DNA from: Pseudonocardia sp. HH130630-07
Lineage (GTDB): Bacteria > Actinomycetota > Actinomycetes > Mycobacteriales > Pseudonocardiaceae
Direction of reading: 5' to 3'
NCBI RefSeq assembly: GCF_001698125.1
Contig: NZ_CP013855.1
Coordinates: forward strand, 186,001-250,000
Length of the DNA: 64,000 nucleotides
The position numbers and the translations under genes were made by a program. Positions 59,223 through 64,000 of the stretch are shown piece by piece. Position 1 is the stretch's first letter. The number at the start of each line of letters is the position of its first letter. Below the pieces are notes generated by a model. It worked only from the letters and a program-made list of their open reading frames with translations. It had not been told where the DNA came from and searched no databases.

Positions 59223-59326
59223 GGTGGGTGGAGTGACTCGGCGACGCGGTGGAGACCCGGGTGGAGATCGCGGGGATCGGATCTCCACCCGGGTCTCCAC
59301 CTCCGGGATGTGTCACTTCGCCCACC
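59223..59326. repeat. Long inverted repeat (22-bp perfect arms plus outer arms)
   Basis: The inner arms 59248-59269 and 59280-59301 are perfect complements around a 10-bp loop. Outer arms GGTGGG...AGTGAC (59223-59237) and GTCACT...CCCACC (59312-59326) pair at 12 of 15 positions, so the whole 104 bp forms a nested cruciform-capable structure. It lies 21 bp upstream of a small membrane-protein gene and after the nucleoside hydrolase gene (150 bp). Confidence 0.8.
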
Positions 59327-59347
59327 ACGGTTCCTACCGTCGGCGCC

Positions 59348-59641
59348 ATGGATATGACTCTTGCCGCCGGGACCGACGACGTCCAGACGATCATCACGTT
59401 CCTACTGGTCCGGGGCCTGATCATCGCTGCGGCGGTGCTCGGGCTCATCACCCTGCTGGTGATCGCATTCCTGCTGGTCCGACGCGCCGGGCGCCTGCGC
59501 GAGGCCAAGCAGTTGGTCCGGCCGGTCGCCCGGGCCATGGGCAACCGCACCGGTGCGGTCGGCGCCGTGAGCTGGCACGCCAACCGCTATCTGGACGACG
59601 ACGCCCGCGGGGGCGGCCCTCGCCGTCAGGACCGGCGGTGA
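59348..59641 (+). CDS. Small single-pass membrane protein
   Basis: 97 residues from ATG 59348. A central hydrophobic stretch (LLVRGLIIAAAVLGLITLLVIAFLLV) is followed by a basic cytoplasmic end. Not recognised. It follows the large inverted repeat and precedes the sensor kinase gene by 39 bp. Confidence 0.65.
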   Translation: MDMTLAAGTDDVQTIITFLLVRGLIIAAAVLGLITLLVIAFLLVRRAGRLREAKQLVRPVARAMGNRTGAVGAVSWHANRYLDDDARGGGPRRQDRR

Positions 59642-59680
59642 CCGGCCGTCCCGCGACCGCCCCGGCATACTGTGGGCCCC

Positions 59681-60883
59681 GTGCCGACGACGACCCCGCC
59701 TCCACGCCGGGTGTGGTCCCGACTCCTCGCGGGAGATCCTGAGTACGGGTGGTTCGGGAAGCTGCTCGGCACGGTCGTCGTGCTGGCCACGCTCGTCACC
59801 TCCGAGACGCCACCGGGAGCGGAGTGGGCCTGGCTGCCGCTTGGCCTGGCGACGGCGTGCTGGCTGTTCTTCGTACTGGCCGACGCGCGGGTCCGCGGCT
59901 GGCCCGCCGCCGCACTGGTCACCGGCGCGGGCGCTGCGGCCCTCACCGGGTTCGCCACCACCGGGTTCTCCCCGATCGACGCCTCCGGTCTCGCCCTCGC
60001 CCTGGCATGCCTCGCCATGGCGGCCGTACACCCCGACATCCGGCCACCGGCCGCGGTCACGATCACCGTCGCGGTCGCCGCCATGTTGATCGCAGGAACA
60101 CTCCTCCCCTCGCCCGGGTCGCCGGACGACGGGCTGGAACGGGCCGCGCTGATCGCGGTCGTCGCCACGATCGCGCTGCTGTCGGGGCTCCTGCGCCGCG
60201 CCCATCAGCAGCGAGCGGCCGAGACCGCGGTACTGCTCGAACAGACCCGCGCCGCCCAGGACGAACGGACGCGCGCAGCGGCACTGGAGGAGCGCACCCG
60301 CATCGCCCGTGACCTGCACGACGTCCTTGCACACAGCCTGGGTGCCCTCGGCATCCAGCTCGAGGTCGCCGAGGCGCTACTGGCCGAACACGACGACCCC
60401 GACGCGGCGCTGGAACGGGTGTCCCGCGCCCGCAGCCTGGCCGCCGAGGGCCTCACCGAGGCACGGGCCGCCGTCGCCGCCCTCCGCCGCGACGCCCGCC
60501 CACTGCCCGACGCTCTCGCCGAACTCGCCGTCGAGCACGCCAGGGACCGGCTCGGCGACCACCCCGAGATCGAGGTCGTCGGCACACCCCGTCCGCTCAG
60601 CACGGCGGCAGAGGTGGCCCTGGTCGACACCGTGCGGGAAGCACTCGTCAACGCCGCCCGGCACGCCCCGAACGCCACGACGGGGGTGGTCCTGACGTTC
60701 CGCCCCGACGAGATCCGTGTGACCGTCCACAACGGTGGCCCGGTCGCGGCGCCGACCACCCGCGGGACACCCGGACACGGCCTGACCGGAATGCGTGAGC
60801 GGCTCGCGCTGGTCGGCGGACGCCTCACCGCCGGCCCCGACGGATCGGGCTGGACCGTCCTCGCGGAGGTACCCGACGCATGA
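59681..60883 (+). CDS. Sensor histidine kinase (HisKA_3/NarL type)
   Basis: 400 residues. Four to five hydrophobic segments between residues 25 and 180 form the sensor part; the dimerisation box ALEERTRIARDLHDVLAHSLGAL has phospho-accepting His213. The ATPase domain shows DTVREALVNAARHAPNA (N box) and GTPGHGLTGMRERLALVGG (G box). GTG at 59681 is the likely start. The response regulator gene overlaps by 4 bp. Target and stimulus cannot be read. Confidence 0.9.
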   Translation: MPTTTPPPRRVWSRLLAGDPEYGWFGKLLGTVVVLATLVTSETPPGAEWAWLPLGLATACWLFFVLADARVRGWPAAALVTGAGAAALTGFATTGFSPIDASGLALALACLAMAAVHPDIRPPAAVTITVAVAAMLIAGTLLPSPGSPDDGLERAALIAVVATIALLSGLLRRAHQQRAAETAVLLEQTRAAQDERTRAAALEERTRIARDLHDVLAHSLGALGIQLEVAEALLAEHDDPDAALERVSRARSLAAEGLTEARAAVAALRRDARPLPDALAELAVEHARDRLGDHPEIEVVGTPRPLSTAAEVALVDTVREALVNAARHAPNATTGVVLTFRPDEIRVTVHNGGPVAAPTTRGTPGHGLTGMRERLALVGGRLTAGPDGSGWTVLAEVPDA

Positions 60884-61536
60884 GCCCCGCCCTCCAGATC
60901 ATCGTGGCCGACGACCAAGCGGTCGTCCGCGAAGGCCTGACAGCCCTGCTGGACCTGGCCGACGACATCACCGTGACCGGCTCGGCGGCACACGGTGGCG
61001 AGGTCCTCGAACTCCTCGAACACGTCCCGTGCGACGTCGTCCTCATGGATCTGCGCATGCCCGTGCTCGACGGGGTCGCAGCCACCGCGCGCATCACCGC
61101 CAACCACCCCGAGGTGGCGGTGCTGGTACTCACCACCTACGCCGACGGCGACTCGGTGACGGGCGCACTCGCCGCCGGGGCCCGCGGCTACCTGACCAAG
61201 GACACCGGCCGTGCCGAGATCGCCGCAGCCATCCGCTCCGCCGCCTCCGGACAGTCCACATTCGACGCCGCGGTATCCTGCCGCCTGCTCTCGGCACTCG
61301 CCGCCGCCCCTCCGACCCGCGCCGCCGACCCCGCCAGGGACGGACTGACCACCCGCGAGCAGGAAGTACTCGGCCACATCGGCGACGGCCTGTCCAACGC
61401 CGAGATCGCCGCACGCCTCGTCGTCTCACCGGCCACCGTCAAGACACACATCAACAACGCGTTCGCGAAGATCGGTGCGACCAGCCGGACCGAGGCCTCC
61501 CGATACGCGTTCCGGGCGGGCCTCGCCACGCCCTGA
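60880..61536 (+). CDS. LuxR/NarL-family response regulator
   Basis: 218 residues: receiver domain with acidic pair Asp11/Asp12, phospho-acceptor Asp57 (VVLMDLRMP), Thr in LTTYAD and Lys in YLTKDTG; then a LuxR helix-turn-helix (LTTREQEVLGHIGDGLSNAEIAARLVVSPATVKTHINNAF). ATG overlaps the kinase stop (ATGA). Just after its stop (about 20 bp) the duplicated HNH locus begins. Confidence 0.93.
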   Translation: MSPALQIIVADDQAVVREGLTALLDLADDITVTGSAAHGGEVLELLEHVPCDVVLMDLRMPVLDGVAATARITANHPEVAVLVLTTYADGDSVTGALAAGARGYLTKDTGRAEIAAAIRSAASGQSTFDAAVSCRLLSALAAAPPTRAADPARDGLTTREQEVLGHIGDGLSNAEIAARLVVSPATVKTHINNAFAKIGATSRTEASRYAFRAGLATP

Positions 61537-61554
61537 CCACATCGAGCCGACAGT

Positions 61555-62159
61555 TGGGGTGACCTCGACGGCGACGGCTGCGCCACCCGCGACGAGGTCC
61601 TCGCCCGCGACCTGACCGACGTCGAACTCGACCGCGACGACTGCACCGTCCTGTCCGGCACCCTCGACGACCCCTACACCGGCGACACGATCGCGTTCAC
61701 CCGCGGCCGCGACACCAGCGACGACGTCCAGATCGACCACGTCGTCGCGCTCGCCGACGCCTGGCGCGCCGGCGCCGACCGGCTCACCGACGACGAACGC
61801 CTGGTCCTCGCCAACGACGAGCACAACCTGGTCGCCGTCGACGGCCCCACCAACAACCGCAAGGCGGACCGCACCGCCGAGCGGTGGCTCCCACCGGCCG
61901 CTGCACCTACGCGACCACCCAGATCGAGATCAAGACCGACTACCAGCTCTCGGTCACCCGCCCCGAGCACGACGCTCTCGCCGCCGCGCTGACCAGCTGC
62001 ACCACCCCGGCCGCCGACCGGGACACCGAGATCAGCGGCCCGGCCGCCGGCGGGCTGCGCCCGGGGACCCACGTCGAACTGGACATGCCGCTGGTTGGCC
62101 GGATCGTCGTCACCGTCGGCCCGGACGGCGTCCCGGCCCTGACCACCCCGGGAGCCTGA
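61555..62159 (+). pseudogene. Truncated and frameshifted HNH nuclease copy
   Basis: The coding sequence begins at WGDLDGDGC, without signal peptide or first 90 residues. The catalytic IDHVVALAD block is intact, but a 10-bp deletion near 61900 shifts the frame; the original C-terminal reading resumes in another frame to 62159. Not functional. Confidence 0.85.
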
Positions 62160-62161
62160 CC

Positions 62162-62467
62162 ATGTCCGCTACGACCCCCGAGATCACGCACGTGGTCCCG
62201 CCAGCGTTTCCGCCTGCAGAAACGCCAGCGGCCCCGCATGCACGCCCCGACCTGGGAGATCCGATGGTGAGCGACGACGAGATCATGGCCATGCCGCAGG
62301 GCGACGCCGACCGCGCCGGCGTGCGCGACCGGTGGGAGCAGGCCTGCGCGGGCCTGCACGCCGCGCAGGCCCGGCGAGTCGGGCAGCTCGGCGACACCGA
62401 GCTGACCGAGGCGTATCGGGGGCTGGAGCGCGACGCGCTGCAGCGGGCAGCGCAGGCCCGACGATGA
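62162..62467 (+). CDS. Small hypothetical protein (copy 2 of the duplicated gene)
   Basis: 101 residues, intact copy of the gene at 48535 with about a dozen differences (for example DRWEQACAGLHAAQARRVGQ). Two bases after the nuclease pseudogene, so its original translation context is kept even though the upstream promoter is lost. The next 50 bp hold the start of a DUF3307-like gene that breaks off at 62517. Confidence 0.65.
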   Translation: MSATTPEITHVVPPAFPPAETPAAPHARPDLGDPMVSDDEIMAMPQGDADRAGVRDRWEQACAGLHAAQARRVGQLGDTELTEAYRGLERDALQRAAQARR

Positions 62468-62628
62468 CCGCCAGCATTCTCGCCAGCAACAACGCCAGCC
62501 GATACACCGGCGGGAACAGGACTGGCTGCTCTGACCACGGCTGCTCAAGGCGCAGACTCGCAAGCTCGACGGTCTGCGCACGCACGGCCAATCCCGGATC
62601 CCCCGTGAACTGCACCACCCCGCGCGCA

Positions 62629-63480
62629 CTACCGGTAGCCGGTGAGCCCGTCGGCCAACTGCTCGTCGTCCCCGTCGCGCAGGGCGTACAACGCCTGCTG
62701 GAGCGCGAACGTGCCACGGATCGTGGCGATCCGCTCCGGAATTCCGTCGCCCGCCCAGCCGCCGAGAGTGAGCACCCGGTCCAGCGCCTCGTCGCCGTAG
62801 CTGGCCCCGATTGCGGCCAGGTCCTCGGCCGGGTCCCCGATACCGACGTCGTCCCAATCGACCACACCACTCAGCCGCAGTGCCCCGTCCGACGTCTCCC
62901 ACAGGACGTTCTCGCTGCCGAGGTCGCCGTGCACGACCGCCGATGTGACATGTGGCAGGTCTTCCAGCGCCACGAGCTCACGCTCGGCCCGTTCCCGGCC
63001 CCCGTCGGACATCAGTCCGAACAGCTCGGCCCGCACCCCGGCCGCGAACCGTCTCCACTCGTCGACAGGTGCTTCCGGCAAGACAGCACGCACCTTCTCC
63101 TCAGCGCCCGCGGCCGCAAGTCGGGAAAGCAGGGTCACGCACTGCCGCGCCACCTCCGGCCGCCCGACGGCGTCCTGCCTCAACGGCGCTCCGGGCACAC
63201 GGGTCAACACCAGGTACGGCGGCTCCTCCGTACCTTGAGCGCCTCCCGCGGCCAACGGCTGTGGAGTACGGAAGCCGAGCTCGATCCCGGAGAGGGTGTC
63301 CAGCACGGACGCCCGCTCGGGCAGTCGTACGGCGGACGCCGCGGTGCGTGCGAAGCACACCACTCGCGTCGAACCGATCACCACGTGGTGAAACTGTCCT
63401 TTGTGGACGACGAGTTCATCGGGTGCGTCCACGGGCAGTAGGCGACCGAGGAGGTCGCGATGGGTGTCGATGATATCCAT
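62629..63480 (-). CDS. Aminoglycoside/macrolide phosphotransferase-like kinase (APH family)
   Basis: 283 residues. Brenner motif VVHGDLGSENVLW (catalytic Asp and Asn) and the metal-binding GVVDWDDVGIGDPAEDLA define the APH kinase fold; the N lobe has a YLVLTRVPGAPL hinge. ATG at 63480 (GGAGA upstream) is chosen because the upstream in-frame ATG at 63570 would overlap the neighbouring transposase gene. Resistance kinases and small-molecule kinases both belong here; the substrate is unknown. Confidence 0.83.
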   Translation of the reverse strand: MDIIDTHRDLLGRLLPVDAPDELVVHKGQFHHVVIGSTRVVCFARTAASAVRLPERASVLDTLSGIELGFRTPQPLAAGGAQGTEEPPYLVLTRVPGAPLRQDAVGRPEVARQCVTLLSRLAAAGAEEKVRAVLPEAPVDEWRRFAAGVRAELFGLMSDGGRERAERELVALEDLPHVTSAVVHGDLGSENVLWETSDGALRLSGVVDWDDVGIGDPAEDLAAIGASYGDEALDRVLTLGGWAGDGIPERIATIRGTFALQQALYALRDGDDEQLADGLTGYR

Positions 63481-63559
63481 ACCGAACAGATCTCCGTTCT
63501 GCGAGTATCCGGCTGCCAGGAATCGGTAGGCCGGCTGAGTACGAGCATCAGCTGGACTA

Positions 63560-64000
63560 TCAGATGGCATGGGCTGCCTCGAACTCGGTGGGGCTGATCA
63601 TGCCCAGACTTGAGTGCAGTCGGCGGTTGTTGTACCACTCGACCCAGCTGGCGGTGGCGTACTCGACGTCGGCGATCGTGCGGTAGGGGCCGTCGTGGAA
63701 GACTCGGGTGCGGATGCATTCGGCCTTGTAGAGGCCGTTGATGGTCTCCATCAGGGCGTTGTCGTAGGCGTCGCCGACGCTGCCGACCGAGGGCCGTATG
63801 CCCTCGAGGTGCAGGTGCTCGGTGAACCGCAGACTCGTATATTGCGACCCGGCATCGGAATGGCAGATCAGCTGGTCCCGGGCCACGGCTTTGCCCTCGT
63901 GGGCACGTCGCCACAGCGCCATCCGTAACGGCACGTCCACCAGCTCGACGTCACGAGTGAGCGCGGCGTGCCAGCCCACGATCTTCTGCGAGAAGCAGTC
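63560..64000 (-). CDS. IS3-family orfB transposase, 5' part beyond window
   Basis: The 3' part of an orfB: ICHSDAGSQYTSLRFTEHL (second catalytic Asp), GDAYDNALMETINGLYKAECI (catalytic Glu) and the family C-terminal WYNNRRLHSSLGMISPTEFE. The gene continues past the right edge. It is a different IS3 from the remnant at 30685-31620. The left end of the element should lie just below 63560. Confidence 0.88.
   Translation of the reverse strand, partial: DCFSQKIVGWHAALTRDVELVDVPLRMALWRRAHEGKAVARDQLICHSDAGSQYTSLRFTEHLHLEGIRPSVGSVGDAYDNALMETINGLYKAECIRTRVFHDGPYRTIADVEYATASWVEWYNNRRLHSSLGMISPTEFEAAHAI

Larger units (their letters stand above)
61555..62517 (+). repeat. Degenerate duplication of the HNH-nuclease locus (47888-48890)
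   Basis: A 963-bp segment nearly identical to 1,003 bp at 47888-48890. The 40-bp difference is two deletions: 10 bp in the nuclease gene and 30 bp in its Pro/Ala linker. It starts inside the nuclease gene and ends 54 bp into the DUF3307-like gene, so both edges are cut within genes. Confidence 0.88.

Noticed and set aside
63540-63570. Longer N terminus for the APH-like kinase starting at 63570
   Set aside because: It would overlap the end of the IS3 transposase gene and lies in element DNA; the ATG at 63480 has a ribosome site.

Overview
High-GC actinomycete DNA, most likely from Pseudonocardia or a close relative. The evidence is strong G/C codon bias, GTG starts with GGAGG-type ribosome binding sites, a WhiB protein, actinobacterial spread/transfer proteins with an FtsK-type translocase, and the 3' part of a polyene-macrolide cluster on a mobile, IS-scarred background. 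No rRNA, tRNA or CRISPR array was seen.

Region 1 (1-18.2 kb, all minus strand): the first 5,352 codons of a giant type I modular PKS, preceded by a GDP-mannose 4,6-dehydratase gene and a type II thioesterase gene. The PKS reads KS-AT(malonyl)-DH-KR(B)-ACP / KS-AT(malonyl)-KR(A)-ACP / KS-AT(methylmalonyl)-KR(A)-ACP / KS-... . That order, with the dehydratase next to the PKS start, matches modules 9-11 and onward of the nystatin NysI protein and its neighbour NysDIII. The locus is therefore probably a nystatin- or selvamicin-type polyene cluster. A 165-bp MITE-like element sits at the thioesterase start codon.

Region 2 (18.2-23.7 kb): an IS graveyard. Four elements have identifiable ends: a 942-bp IS, two IS5-family elements, and a 1.57-kb IS5-type element that carries a pRiA4b-ORF3-like passenger gene. 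They truncate a methionine-synthase-like gene, and a 5'-truncated isonitrile synthase abuts the last one.

Region 3 (23.7-31.6 kb): isonitrile synthase remnant, MGT-type glycosyltransferase, secreted von Willebrand A protein, SRPBCC protein behind a double palindromic operator, cytochrome P450, and a GT39-type membrane protein cut by an IS3-family remnant.

Region 4 (31.8-53.1 kb): a plasmid or integrative-conjugative backbone. It holds ParA plus a ribbon-helix-helix partner, a probable replication initiator (with a one-base frameshift) among dense GGTCCGG repeats and iteron-like and AT-rich palindromic repeats, XRE and HD-domain genes, a BldC/MerR-like regulator, a WhiB-led operon of spread/transfer genes, an FtsK/TraB-like translocase, a secreted HNH nuclease and small coupled genes. 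Two promoter regions 5 kb apart carry the same three-copy TGCAAG array with nearly identical spacing. The backbone ends in a helicase gene decapitated by an IS5 copy.

Region 5 (54.1-64 kb): a coupled pair of tyrosine-recombinase-type proteins (one lacking the catalytic residues), a toxin-antitoxin-like pair, a nucleoside hydrolase, a long inverted repeat, a two-component system, a degenerate 1-kb duplication of the HNH-nuclease locus, an aminoglycoside-phosphotransferase-like gene and an incomplete IS3 transposase at the right edge.

Taken together, a polyene antifungal pathway appears to lie on, or next to, a plasmid-like element with its own partition, replication, transfer and recombination functions. 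Single-copy assignments rest on reading the sequence, without database searches.
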